In this document: one piece after another, positions 35,668 through 48,102 of the stretch
Layout of the letters: each line of letters opens with the position of its first letter
Numbering within the stretch: the first letter of the stretch is position 1
Source of the DNA: Caprella mutica
Taxonomy: Eukaryota > Arthropoda > Malacostraca > Amphipoda > Caprellidae
Assembly: GCA_947561585.1 (NCBI GenBank)
Contig: CANNZV010000850.1
Span: 124,001-188,000 of the forward strand
Length of the DNA stretch: 64,000 bases
Reading direction: 5' to 3'
Notes under the pieces: model-generated
What the model was told of the DNA's origin: nothing
The model's input: only the letters and a program-made list of their open reading frames with translations
The model's database searches: none
Program-made: the position numbers and the translations under genes

Positions 35668-35926
35668 GTTTTATTTATTACAGAAATCTAATATTTTTGA
35701 CAATATCATTAAATATGATAGAGGTAACTAAAAGTGAAAAAGATTTTGGTAAAAATATAATTTATTATTTATAACTATCATTGTTCTGGATCTTTTTAAT
35801 TTTCAAGCTCCATCCATAATTTCATACAAGTTCATATATGTAGGCAATAGAAAGTAGGTTTTTCAAAAACTACGACAAGATTTATTACAAATTTCTTAGT
35901 TCTGTGCTGGCTTTTCTTACCGGTAA

Positions 35927-35960
35927 CTGATGAAGAATAAACATCCTGCTATTCGAAAAG
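35927..35960 (+). ncRNA. Hammerhead-ribozyme-like core (relic), copy 1
   Basis: CTGATGA (35927-35933) is followed by a stem GAATA / TATTC (35935-35939 with 35950-35954) and then GAAAA. CUGAUGA - stem II - GAAA is the conserved hammerhead core, and such motifs accompany Penelope-like retroelements in animals. I could not identify stem III, stem I or the cleavage triplet with confidence, so activity is doubtful. A related sequence is at 61049-61080. Confidence 0.4.
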
Positions 35961-35967
35961 TTGAATC

Positions 35968-37848
35968 CTAAAATACATAATTATCCTCTAGAAATATGAA
36001 AGCTTTCTTTTAATCAATGGTTGTATCAAATAATTAATGAAATTTAAAGTTATCTCACATTTACAATCTACAGTTATCAAGCTTTAATATTCAAATGCAT
36101 AACATCCCTACTGGCAAACATGCATTTAAAATTAGAGGTAGGCTTCACTCTCTTGACACCAGCATTCAACATTTCACTGGTGTGTTCAGCCAGATATTTC
36201 ACCAGCAAACAATTGAATTAATCCCCAAAATATTCAGTGCTGAATATTAGCAGCCAATTCGCTTCTACAAACAAATGATCTCGCACAAAATAGAGCTGTG
36301 ATGTCCACTGAATTAATTCCATGCTGAAATAAGTCAGTGATATCATTTTGACATGTGAGAGCGTTGTCGCTGAAACATTGAAAACTATAATATTTTGGAA
36401 TTAATTGAATAATTTTCTTTTACAAAAATTGGTGGTTAATTGAATTATTTTGTCAAGGTTTTTGAAATCACCTTCTGTTTATGTTCTCTTCTTTACTAAC
36501 CTATTTTATACATAACAAATACCAAACAGTCAACTTAGTTATGCATATATTATTCATTTATTTATGCGTTCTATAATAACTCTTTTCTCTTCATTATTAA
36601 GATAGTAAGTGTATTATATTATTGCTGTTCTCTTACTGCTTTTATTCTCCTTCCTATAATAACTATTGGCAATAACAATATGCTTCGTAAGTGAGATATC
36701 TGTGAGCTCTATTTATTAATTAATTAAATCATAGAAGAGGTAGCTACACAGCGTATAAATATCTCTAAGTATAGTCACTTCATTAATTATTAATGAAGCA
36801 TATGGTTGTTTATATTAGATATTGTGTTTGAAATAATAATGTAAGCATAATGGTAATTAAATTATAATTTTATGATACTTTAATATACCTAGAAATAATT
36901 ATAAAAAAAATAGGAAAAATAGAATAATAACTTGGCAAATAATTATCTAGTTATACTGAGGCAACCTGATTATTTTAATATGATTTATTATCATATCAGC
37001 TACACAATATTATACTTACTAACTTATATTTAATATTATACTTTTCACAGTATCTGTCATTTTCTCTCATACATATAAACCAATTAGGCTAACTTTGATA
37101 CCTTTTCCAATTATATATCGTTAGTGAATATAAAATAAAGAATATTATTCGAACAAAATTTAGTCTGAAGTGAAAAGATATTAATTGCAGAACATATTAA
37201 ATAAATAGTGAATCATTGAGATTAATAAAAAATACAATTTCGCTCCTTTCCCAAATATCACAAAATTTTACATAAATGATAATTCTCTCAATTAGAAAAT
37301 AAGTTTCGAATGAACAAACAATTTATCGATGGTGAATCTTACCTTGTTTTGATTATGACAACACAGCGTCAATAATTCCGGAACAGTTCGGACAAATTTA
37401 AAGTGTCAAAGCCCACCAAGTTGACTGACAGGCTCCTGATGGAAATTTTAGCTGGTGGAAAAGTCTTAACAGTTTAACCAGGAGAAAAAATAAGGAAAAT
37501 CTTATATGGAAAATGGCGATAATCTTAGGAAAGTTCTTTCATTTTGGACTTTATTGTACGGTGAGAATTTTATAAACATGTAATTAAAAGTTTTCAAAAT
37601 TCGTCACTCGTCAACAGAACATTCTATATATTATTCACTAGGGAGTGATAAAAATACAACTACTAAATTAGACATATCTTTTAAATTAAATTGATATTTA
37701 AACAGTGTCTTCATTAAAAGAAATGTAATGTTAAAAGCTTTCAAAATTCGTCACTGGACAATAATATATTTTACTCGTTAGTTTTTTTCATCAGTTGGGA
37801 GATATAAAATACCGCTTAAAACTTGAAACGTATCTTTTATAATTTAAA
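35968..37848. other. 1.9 kb with no recognisable gene
   Basis: AT-rich sequence. No domain-bearing frame, no tandem repeat. Confidence 0.55.
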
Positions 37849-37966
37849 ACCCTCCCGATCGAAAAAACAACCCATCCGATGACAGAGTCAACCCATCCGC
37901 TGGTAAAGCAACAATTTTTCAGATTCAAAATCAGAAAACGCTTTTGTTGTTTTTCGGGAGGGGTAT
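37849..37966. repeat. Inverted repeat around CCCTCCCGA
   Basis: AAACCCTCCCGATCGAAAAA near 37847 pairs with GTTGTTTTTCGGGAGGGG near 37947, and a third arm TTTTTTGTTCGGGAGGTT lies near 38040. It also includes two CCCATCCG motifs. Probably a degraded MITE. Confidence 0.5.
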
Positions 37967-38174
37967 GAATTTTCAGACTGGAAGAAGCAATTGCGCATTA
38001 TAATTGATGTAAAATTACTGACAGAGATATCTATAAAAAATTTTTTTGTTCGGGAGGTTCTCAAATCAATATTCAAAACGTTCTTTCATTACCTGAAATG
38101 CAATGTTATCGTAATTATTAGACACAAATAATAGTTTAGTTCATCAGTTGCCAAAGAGTTACAAGAAGAGGCTA

Positions 38175-41100
38175 CAGTGTAACAAGCCTCTACTCAGTGT
38201 AACAAGCCTCTACTCAGTGTAACAAGCCTCTACTCAGTGTAACAAGCCTCTACTCAGTGTAGCAAGCCTCTACTCAGTGTAACAAGCCTCTACTCAGTGT
38301 AACAAGCCTTTACTCAGTGTAACAAGCCTCTACTCAGTGTAGCAAGCCTCTACTTAGTGTAACAAGCCTCTACTCAGTGTAACAAGCCTCTACTCAGTGT
38401 AACAAGCCTCTACTCAGTGTAACAAGCCTCTACTCAGTGTAACAAGCCTCTACTCAGTGTAACAAGCCTCTACTCAGTGTAACAAGCCTCTACTCAGTGT
38501 AACAAGCCTCTACTCAGTTTAACAAGCCTCTACTCAGTGTAGCAAGCCTCTACTCAGTGTAACAAGTCTCTACTCAGTGTAGCAAGCCTCTACTCAGTGT
38601 AACAAGCCTCTACTCAGTGTAACAGGCCTCTACTCAGTGTAGCAAGCCTCTACTCAGTGTAACAAGCCTCTACTCAGTGTAACAAGCCTCTACTCAGTGT
38701 AGCAAGCCTCTACTCAGTGTAACAAGCCTCTACTCAGTGTAACAAGCCTCTACTCAGTGTAACAAGCCTCTACTCAGTTTAACAAGCCTCTAATCAGTGT
38801 AACAAGCCTCTACTCAGTGTAACAAGCCTCTACTCAGTGTAACAAGCCTCTACTCAGTGTAACAAGCCTCTACTCAGTGTAACAAGCCTCTACTCAGTGT
38901 AACAAGCCTCTACTCAGTGTAACAAGCCTCTACTCAGTTTAACAAGCCTCTAATCAGTGTAACAAGCCTCTACTCAGTGTAGCAAGCCTCTTCTCAGTGT
39001 AACAAGCCTCTACTCAGTGTAGCAAGCCTCTACTCAGTGTAGCAAGCCTCTACTCAGTGTAACAAGCCTTTACTCAGTGTAACAAGCCTCTACTCAGTGT
39101 AGCAAGCCTCTACTCAGTGTAACAAGCCTCTACTCAGTGTAGCAAGCCTCTACTCAGTGTAACAAGCCTCTACTCAGTGTAACAAGTCTCTACTCAGTGT
39201 AACAAGCCTCTACTCAGTGTAATAAGCCTCTACTCAGTGTAACAAGCCTCTACTCAGTGTAACAAGCCTCTACTCAGTGTAACAAGCCTCTACTCAGTGT
39301 AGCAAGCCTCTACTCAGTGTAACAAGCCTCTACTCAGTGTAACAAGCCTCTACTCAGTGTAACAAGCCTCTACTCAGTTTAACAAGCCTCTAATCAGTGT
39401 AACAAGCCTCTACTCAGTGTAACAAGCCTCTACTCAGTGTAACAAGCCTCTACTCAGTGTAACAAGCCTCTACTCAGTGTAACAAGCCTCTACTCAGTGT
39501 AACAAGCCTCTACTCAGTGTAACAAGCCTCTACTCAGTTTAACAAGCCTCTACTCAGTGTAGCAAGCCTCTACTCAGTGTAACAAGTCTCTACTCAGTGT
39601 AGCAAGCCTCTACTCAGTGTAACAAGCCTCTACTCAGTGTAACAGGCCTCTACTCAGTGTAACAAGCCTCTACTCAGTGTAACAAGCCTCTACTCAGTGT
39701 AACAAGCCTCTACACAGTGTAGCAAGCCTCTACTCAGTGTAACAAGCCTCTACTCAGTGTAACAAGCCTCTACTCAGTGTAACAAGCCTCTACTCAGTTT
39801 AACAAGCCTCTAATCAGTGTAACAAGCCTCTACTCAGTGTAACAAGCCTCTACTCAGTGTAACAAGCCTCTACTCAGTGTAACAAGCCTCTACTCAGTGT
39901 AACAAGCCTCTAAGTGTAACAAGCCTCTACTCAGTGTAACAAGCCTCTACTCAGTTTAACAAGCCTCTAATCAGTGTAACTAGCCTCTACTCAGTGTAAC
40001 AAGCCTCTTCTCAGTGTAACAATCCTCTACTCAGTGTAGCAAGCCTCTACTCAGTGTAGCAAGCCTATACTCAGTGTAACAAGCCTCTACTCAGTGTAAC
40101 AAGCCTCTACTCAGTGTAGCAAGCCTCTACTCAGTGTAGCAAGCCTCTACTCAGTGTAACAAGACTCTACTCAGTGTAGCAAGCCTCTACTCAGTGTAGC
40201 AAGCCTCTACTCAGTGTAGCAAGCCTCTACTCAGTGTAACAAGCCTCTAATCAGTGTAACAAGCCTCTACTCAGTGTAGCAAGCCTCTACTCAGTGTAGC
40301 AAGCCTCTACTCAGTGTAACAAGCCTCTACTCAGTGTAACAAGCCTCTACTCAGTGTAACAAGCCTCTAATCAGTGTAACAAGACTCTACTCAGTGTAGC
40401 AAGCCTCTACTCAGTGTAACAAGCCTCTACTCAGTGTAACAAGCCTCTACTCAGTGTAACAAGCCTCTAATCAGTGTAACAAGACTCTACTCAGTGTAGC
40501 AAGCCTCTACTCAGTGTAACAAGCCTCTACTCAGTGTAACAAGCCTCTAATCAGTGTAACAAGACTCTACTCAGTGTAGCAAGCCTCTACTCAGTGTAAC
40601 AAGCCTCTACTCAGTGTAACAAGCCTCTACTCAGTGTAACAAGCCTCTACTCAGTGTAACAAGCCTCTACTCAGTGTAACAAGCCTCTACTCAGTGTAAC
40701 AAGCCTCTACTCAGTGTAGCAAGCCTCTACTCAGTGTAACAAGCCTCTACTCAGTGTAACAAGCCTCTACTCAGTGTAACAAGCCTCTAAGTGTAACAAG
40801 CCTCTACTCAGTGTAACAAGCCTCTACTCAGTGTAACAAGCCTCTACTCAGTGTAGCAAGCCTCTACTCAGTGTAACAAGCCTCTACTCAGTGTAACAAG
40901 CCTCTACTCAGTGTAACAAGCCTCTAAGTGTAACAAGCCTCTACTCAGTGTAACAAGCCTCTACTCAGTGTAACAAGCCTCTACTCAGTGTAACAAGCCT
41001 CTACTCAGTGTAACAAGCCTCTACTCAGTGTAGCAAGCCTCTACTCAGTGTAACAAGCCTCTACTCAGTGTAGCAAGCCTCTACTCAGTGTAACAAGCCT

Positions 41101-44100
41101 CTACTCAGTGTAACAAGCCTCTACTCAGTGTAACAAGCCTCTACTCAGTGTAACAAGCCTCTACTCAGTGTAACAAGCCTCTACTCAGTGTAACAAGCCT
41201 CTACTCAGTTTAACAAGCCTCTAATCAGTGTAACAAGCCTCTACTCAGTGTAGCAAGCCTCTTCTCAGTGTAACAAGCCTCTACTCAGTGTAGCAAGCCT
41301 CTACTCAGTGTAGCAAGCCTCTACTCAGTGTAACAAGCCTTTACTCAGTGTAACAAGCCTCTACTCAGTGTAGCAAGCCTCTACTCAGTGTAACAAGCCT
41401 CTACTCAGTGTAGCAAGCCTCTACTCAGTGTAACAAGCCTCTACTCAGTGTAACAAGTCTCTACTCAGTGTAACAAGCCTCTACTCAGTGTAATAAGCCT
41501 CTACTCAGTGTAACAAGCCTCTACTCAGTGTAACAAGCCTCTACTCAGTGTAACAAGCCTCTACTCAGTGTAGCAAGCCTCTACTCAGTGTAACAAGCCT
41601 CTACTCAGTGTAACAAGCCTCTACTCAGTGTAACAAGCCTCTACTCAGTTTAACAAGCCTCTAATCAGTGTAACAAGCCTCTACTCAGTGTAACAAGCCT
41701 CTACTCAGTGTAACAAGCCTCTACTCAGTGTAACAAGCCTCTACTCAGTGTAACAAGCCTCTACTCAGTGTAACAAGCCTCTACTCAGTGTAACAAGCCT
41801 CTACTCAGTTTAACAAGCCTCTACTCAGTGTAGCAAGCCTCTACTCAGTGTAACAAGTCTCTACTCAGTGTAGCAAGCCTCTACTCAGTGTAACAAGCCT
41901 CTACTCAGTGTAACAGGCCTCTACTCAGTGTAACAAGCCTCTACTCAGTGTAACAAGCCTCTACTCAGTGTAACAATCCTCTACTCAGTGTAGCAAGCCT
42001 CTACTCAGTGTAACAAGCCTCTACTCAGTGTAACAAGCCTCTACTCAGTGTAACAAGCCTCTACTCAGTTTAACAAGCCTCTAATCAGTGTAACAAGCCT
42101 CTACTCAGTGTAACAAGCCTCTACTCAGTGTAACAAGCCTCTACTCAGTGTAACAAGCCTCTACTCAGTGTAACAAGCCTCTAAGTGTAACAAGCCTCTA
42201 CTCAGTGTAACAAGCCTCTACTCAGTTTAACAAGCCTCTAATCAGTGTAACTAGCCTCTACTCAGTGTAACAAGCCTCTTCTCAGTGTAACAATCCTCTA
42301 CTCAGTGTAGCAAGCCTCTACTCAGTGTAGCAAGCCTATACTCAGTGTAACAAGCCTCTACTCAGTGTAACAAGCCTCTACTCAGTGTAACAAGACTCTA
42401 CTCAGTGTAGCAAGCCTCTACTCAGTGTAGCAAGCCTCTACTCAGTGTAGCAAGCCTCTACTCAGTGTAACAAGACTCTACTCAGTGTAGCAAGCCTCTA
42501 CTCAGTGTAGCAAGCCTCTACTCAGTGTAGCAAGCCTCTACTCAGTGTAACAAGCCTCTAATCAGTGTAACAAGCCTCTACTCAGTGTAGCAAGCCTCTA
42601 CTCAGTGTAGCAAGCCTCTACTCAGTGTAACAAGCCTCTACTCAGTGTAACAAGCCTCTACTCAGTGTAACAAGCCTCTAATCAGTGTAACAAGACTCTA
42701 CTCAGTGTAGCAAGCCTCTACTCAGTGTAACAAGCCTCTACTCAGTGTAACAAGCCTCTACTCAGTGTAACAAGCCTCTAATCAGTGTAACAAGACTCTA
42801 CTCAGTGTAGCAAGCCTCTACTCAGTGTAACAAGCCTCTACTCAGTGTAACAAGCCTCTAATCAGTGTAACAAGACTCTACTCAGTGTAGCAAGCCTCTA
42901 CTCAGTGTAACAAGCCTCTACTCAGTGTAACAAGCCTCTACTCAGTGTAACAAGCCTCTACTCAGTGTAACAAGCCTCTACTCAGTGTAACAAGCCTCTA
43001 CTCAGTGTAACAAGCCTCTACTCAGTGTAGCAAGCCTCTACTCAGTGTAACAAGCCTCTACTCAGTGTAACAAGCCTCTACTCAGTGTAACAAGCCTCTA
43101 AGTGTAACAAGCCTCTACTCAGTGTAACAAGCCTCTACTCAGTGTAACAAGCCTCTACTCAGTGTAGCAAGCCTCTACTCAGTGTAACAAGCCTCTACTC
43201 AGTGTAACAAGCCTCTACTCAGTGTAACAAGCCTCTAAGTGTAACAAGCCTCTACTCAGTGTAACAAGCCTCTACTCAGTGTAACAAGCCTCTACTCAGT
43301 GTAACAAGCCTCTACTCAGTGTAACAAGCCTCTACTCAGTGTAGCAAGCCTCTACTCAGTGTAACAAGCCTCTACTCAGTGTAGCAAGCCTCTACTCAGT
43401 GTAACAAGCCTCTACTCAGTGTAACTAGCCTCTACTCAGTGTAACAAGCCTCTACTCAGTGTAACAAGCCTCTACTCAGTGTAACAAGCCTCTACTCAGT
43501 GTAACAAGCCTCTACTCAGTGTAACAAGCCTCTACTCAGTGTAACAAGCCTCTAAGTGTAACAAGCCTCTACTCAGTGTAACAAGCCTCTACTCAGTGTA
43601 GCAAGCCTCTACTCAGTGTAACAAGCCTCTACTCAGTGTAACAAGCCTCTACTCAGTGTAGCAAGCCTCTACTCAGTGTAACAAGCCTCTACTCAGTGTA
43701 ACAAGCCTCTACTCAGTGCAACAAGCCTCTACTCAGTGTAACAAGCCTCTACTCAGTGTAACAAGCCTCTAAGTGTAACAAGCCTCTACTCAGTGTAACA
43801 AGCCTCTACTCAGTGTAGCAAGCCTCTACTCAGTGTAACAAGCCTCTACTCAGTGTAACAAGCCTCTACTCAGTGTAGCAAGCCTCTACTCAGTGTAACA
43901 AGCCTCTACTCAGTGTAACAAGCCTCTACTCAGTGCAACAAGCCTCTACTCAGTGTAACAAGCCTCTACTCAGTGTAACAAGCCTCTAAGTGTAACAAGC
44001 CTCTACTCAGTGTAACAAGCCTCTACTCAGTGTAGCAAGCCTCTACTCAGTGTAACAAGCCTCTACTCAGTGTAACAAGCCTCTACTCAGTGTAGCAAGC

Positions 44101-44160
44101 CTCTACTCAGTGTAACAAGCCTCTACTCAGTGTAACAAGCCTCTACTCAGTGCAACAAGC
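38175..44160. repeat. 6-kb 20-bp satellite array, about 300 copies, with higher-order structure
   Basis: The unit is AACAAGCCTCTACTCAGTGT. Variants (AGCAAG, CAGTTTAAC, CTAATCAG, CAGGCC, AACTAG, CTTCTC, and a 3-bp-deleted 17-mer) occur in fixed orders. Segments of about 2.3 kb are tandemly duplicated: the variant order around 38981-39080 reappears at 41252, and the 17-mer variants at 39911, 40788 and 40925 reappear at 42182, 43099 and 43236 (offset 2271, then 2311). Near the right end a 217-bp block is present three times (17-mers at 43553, 43770 and 43987, each with a private GTGCAAC variant). Smaller blocks recur about 1020 bp apart (38511 and 39531). There is no open frame because of frequent TAA. 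Confidence 0.98.
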
Positions 44161-44253
44161 CCCCGTAGCAAGAAGTTGCCACAAGTTGTGAGTGCCATAA
44201 TAGGTGTGGCATTAAATGCTTCGCTCATATTTGAGAAAATACAAAATGGATGG

Positions 44254-45007
44254 CATAACAGGAATGGGAATACAGCCTAAACAACAGGAATGGGAATACA
44301 ACCATAACAACAAGAATGGGAATACATCCAAAACAACAGGAATGGGAATACAACCATAACAACAGGAATGGGAATACAGCCATAACAACAGGAATGGGAA
44401 TACAGCCATAACAACAGGAATTGGAATACAGCCATAACAACAGGAATGGGAATACAACCATAACAACAAGAATGGGAATACAGCCATAACAACAGGAATG
44501 GGAATACAACCATAACAACAGGAATGGGAATACAACCATAACAACAGGAATGGGAATACAGCCATAACAACAGGAATTGGAATACAGCCATAACAACAGG
44601 AATGGGAATACAACCATAACAACAAGAATGGGAATACAGCCATAACAACAGGAATGGGAATACAACCATAACAACAGGAATGGGAATACAACCATAACAA
44701 CAGGAATGGGAATACAGCCATAACAACAGGAATGGGAACACAGCCATAACAACAGGAATGGGAATACAACCATAACAACAGGAATGGGAATACAACCATA
44801 ACAACAGGAATGGGAATACAACCATAACAACAGGAATGGGAATACAGCCATAACAACAGGAATGAGAATACAACCATAACAACAGGAATGGGAATACAGC
44901 CATAACAACAGGAATGGGAATACAACCATAACAACAGGAATGGGAATACAACCATAACAACAGGAATGGGAGTACAACCATAACAACAGGAATGGGAATA
45001 CAGCCAT
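44254..45007. repeat. 26-bp tandem array, 29 copies, open in all three minus frames
   Basis: The unit contains CAACAGGAATGGGAATACAG followed by CCATAA; 754 bp equals 29 units exactly. Since 26 is not a multiple of 3 and the minus strand of the unit has no stop in any frame, three overlapping minus-strand frames of 230-260 codons are open at once, all reading the same Cys/Pro/Leu-rich 26-residue cycle. That simultaneous openness is expected from composition and does not indicate a protein. Confidence 0.97.
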
Positions 45008-45134
45008 ACTATTTTTTTGGTTACTATATTATTTTAAAATATAGATGCAATAAGGAAACCACTCCGTAATATATCCTCCATAGTTTATATTTAATAGTTA
45101 TAAAATGTACTAAACCAAGTATTCTAAAACTGGA

Positions 45135-45500
45135 ACGGGCACTCAGTAGAGCTCATACCTTCACCGTCACTTATAAATAGCCCAGATCATCCAATAGTAC
45201 CTGGGTTGTAATGACCTTGACCTTAACCTTTGACCCGTTCGCTCCCAAAATCTAATAAGCTAGTTTGTGAATAGTTTCCAATCGTCCCAGTAAGTTTCAT
45301 GCTATTTGGTTGAATACTTTTGAGTTATTGAGTTACGAATGGCCTTGACCTTTGACCTTTGACCAATCGTCCCCAAAATCTAACCAAATGGTTTCTGGAA
45401 ATTGACTAATTGTACCATCAAATTTTGGGCAATTATGGTTTAATACTTTTTGAGTTATGAATAACCTTGACCTTTGACATAATCGTTCCCAAAATCTAAC
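45135..45500 (-). mobile_element. Dispersed repeat with CCTTTGACC subrepeats (family X), minus-strand copy
   Basis: Read on the minus strand it holds two to three ~115-bp subunits with AAAGTATTCAACCA, GGGGACGATTGG and GGTCAAAGGTCAAGG motifs, ending in GGTGAAGGTATGAGCTCTAC followed by TGAGTGCCC. The same order and the same conserved tail occur on the + strand at 57225-57605. It is a non-coding interspersed repeat of unknown class. Confidence 0.8.
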
Positions 45501-45716
45501 CAAAAGGTTCCCAGATATTAATTAATTACGTATAGTTCCAATATGTACCAACATATAAAAAAATTCTTGAAGAACTTGTTGCTTATAATTTATATTCGGA
45601 GTCCAATGCGTATTAATTCTTTCTAAACATTACCAATAAATAATAATTAAACTCCTTTCATCGGTATATGAGGTGTAAATATAATCTATATTCTATACTA
45701 ATAATTTCTTTAGTGT

Positions 45717-45770
45717 GTTTATTTATTTATTTATTTATTTATTTGGTGTCCGCTTTTACACGACGGGTAT
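45717..45770. repeat. TTTA microsatellite followed by a MULE-like end
   Basis: About seven TTTA units end in GGTGTCCGCTTTTACACGAC. The GGTGTCCG start resembles the right end (inverse) of the MULE MITE at 35667, and the inverse GCGGACACCAAATAAATA occurs at 20539. No matching second end is seen nearby, so this is a solo end. Confidence 0.5.
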
Positions 45771-46034
45771 TAAACATGAAGAATGTAACTCTGATACGCA
45801 CGGGAATATATTGACTTGATATTTAAATTCCCTGTTTTTATTCAATTTTTTAATGTATTTCATCTTTAAAATATTTTAGACTATTCAGAAAATTTAATTT
45901 TAATTGAATTAATTAAAAGTAACGTAATAACTGGAAATTAATTGGTAATGATGATGACCCGTTATTTTTAACGGGAAAGTACACTAGTTATTTATATTTA
46001 CCTTGAAAACTATGGCATCCATGCCCCATTTCTA
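45771..46034. other. Short AT-rich spacer
   Basis: No gene; a small inverted pair CCCGTTATTTTTAACGGG at 45958-45975. Confidence 0.5.
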
Positions 46035-46611
46035 AACCTTGAACTGTGAGATTTGAAACAATAGAACAGTTTGACAGTTCTATACAACTGAACAAAGGTC
46101 ATCCGTTCTACTGTGTTGCAGTACAAAGAATTAGAAGACAAAGAATGTACTCTGTCATTGTTTGCTGTCTATAGTTAATATTATCATGATAAAGAATATG
46201 AATAATGGAATTTACATTTTTCAGTATGATTTCAATATAAATTTGATCATCAATCAATATTTTATTTGTGAATGAATACAAGATATTTCTTTATATATAC
46301 AATCATTATGTATATAGAATACTAAATCTATAAATGCAATACAATTATAATTCTCCCAAACTATCTCTCCGTTAAATTACCACTAATTTATTGTTAATTG
46401 AATCACTTTAGTAGTAATTAAAGCATTGTCATTATGGATGCCATTAATGTTTGGAATGAACCTGATAGCCTTGGGAAGAGATGGGAACGACTGGATTATT
46501 CCATTCCTTATTCCCATTGGAATACACATAAGGAATTATAAACCTCAAACACCATTTTGAAGACCTGAATCCATATTTCTAAGAATATTCCTAATCATAA
46601 ACTCTGTTAAG
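46035..46611 (+). mobile_element. Dispersed repeat family Y, intact copy (577 bp)
   Basis: It is about 90% identical by eye to 55566-55807 joined to 56632-56961. Shared blocks include ACAGTTTGACAGTTCTA, TCCGTTCTACTGTGTTGCAG, GTCATTATGGATGCCATTAA and TTCCATTCCTTATTCCCATT. The second copy is split by an insertion, and this copy shows the unbroken target site GTGAATGAATACAAGAT. No coding frame or terminal inverted repeat is recognised. Confidence 0.85.
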
Positions 46612-47505
46612 AGTTCTTTTGCAAAATAATTTTTGGTGCATTAATTGTAAAATGAATGTAAAATTGATCAAATTATTCATTATTTTATTTAAATAAAATT
46701 CTCATCTAGAGGTTAAATAAAAAATATGGTTTTGAAAGTTAATAATTAGTATATGTAATTATTATGAAATTTTATAAAATTCACTTTTTCAAGTTATTTT
46801 GCAAATTCATAATTTATGCTTACCAATGCATTAAAAAAATTAACCAATAAAATATAAACAAATTAAAACTAATTTTTGTTACTTAAAAAGGAAATGTAAT
46901 CGATTTCACCGCAGTTTAAAGGCAGTTATTAATTCACCCTCACTCTTTTTTTCTGAATGGCTGATATCGAAGTTTAATGTGAAAAAATTTCTCGTTAGAA
47001 GATTGATTTGTTTTGCAGCTCTCAGAAAAGGTAGCTACAGTTATTGTTTGGATTAATATTGATTACCACACTAGACAATAAAGTAATTAGTGTCGTACTG
47101 TAGATCTTGTGATTAATTTTTGTCTTATATTTTGATGTAAAATTGAACTGAAATTCAGGAAAATGTTGATAATGGAGAGTCAATTATTTGCAATCACGGC
47201 TTCCAAGTTAGGTGACTACAGACCAAATTCAGATTAAAGAGAAATATTTTCGATTCCGATTTTGGCCTTTTTCGTCATAAAATTGGAATATGGAGTGCCT
47301 TAGATATATGATTCACAATGTTTAACTGTACTAATTAGGAACATCTAACCACATTTACTACTCTGTCTGAATATTGATCGAATTTGTGAAAGATTCTTGG
47401 CAAGATGTTCATTCATTTTTATATCTGCATGACAATTACAGAATATGAAATGTTTTATTTGATACTAAATTATTCCCACGGTTTTGAAAACTTTTTTTTT
47501 TAAAT
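46612..47505. other. 0.9 kb with no recognisable gene
   Basis: AT-rich sequence, nothing notable. Confidence 0.55.
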
Positions 47506-48102
47506 GAAGCTACGGCTCTGAAACTTGGTACACACATGTAAAACTGAATTTTCTTTCGATTTTGTTCATAGCATTTTTTCGATTCGACCCATAAAAAACG
47601 AGTTATTTGAATTTCGATCGGTTTTTCGACCCTTTTTTCGACTCTTTTTCACAACGCATAAGGATTGACTTTGGTTGAAGCTACGGCATTGCAGTTTTTT
47701 GCATTCGATTCTCCAGAAGATGATCTAGAACTGTAGGTCGAGTTTTGTTCGAATTTCTAATTATTTTTCGGAATATTAAAAAAAAAATTTAATTTAATAT
47801 TTCTAAAGACAATTTGAAATTCGAACAAAACTCGACCTACAGTTCTAGACCATCCTCTGGAGATTCGAATGCAAAAAACTGCAATGCCGTAGCTTCAACC
47901 AAAATAAAGCCTTATATGTTTGAATACCAAAATTTGTAGCTATTTTGAAGTGCCTCAAAATAGCACCATGTTTTTTGAAAAAAAAGTTATTAATCAACCT
48001 TCGGTTCTGAAACTTAGCATTTATATATAAAATTGATTTCCCTATCGATTTTGTTTGCTGGCCTTTTTTCGATTAGACCCATAGAAAACGAGTTATTCGA
48101 AC
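47506..48102. repeat. Composite repeat: 83-bp inverted repeat inside ~107-bp direct repeats
   Basis: The inner arms (47672-47760 and 47812-47901) form a near-perfect stem of about 83 bp: GGTTGAAGCTACGGCATTGC against its inverse, loop about 55 bp. The outer direct repeats (47506-47612 and 47995-48102) share CTGAAACTTGG-like, CGATTTTGTT, TTTTTTCGATT and GACCCATAGAAAACGAGTTA blocks. GAAGCTACGGC occurs in both the outer and inner units, so they are related modules. Likely a dispersed repetitive element; class unknown. Confidence 0.8.

Noticed and set aside
38175..44160. CRISPR array
   Set aside because: Repeats are directly abutting with no unique spacers, and the window is eukaryotic.
44212..45007. 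Three minus-strand frames of 230-260 codons, Cys/Pro rich
   Set aside because: All three frames of a stop-free 26-bp unit are open together, which is a compositional effect.
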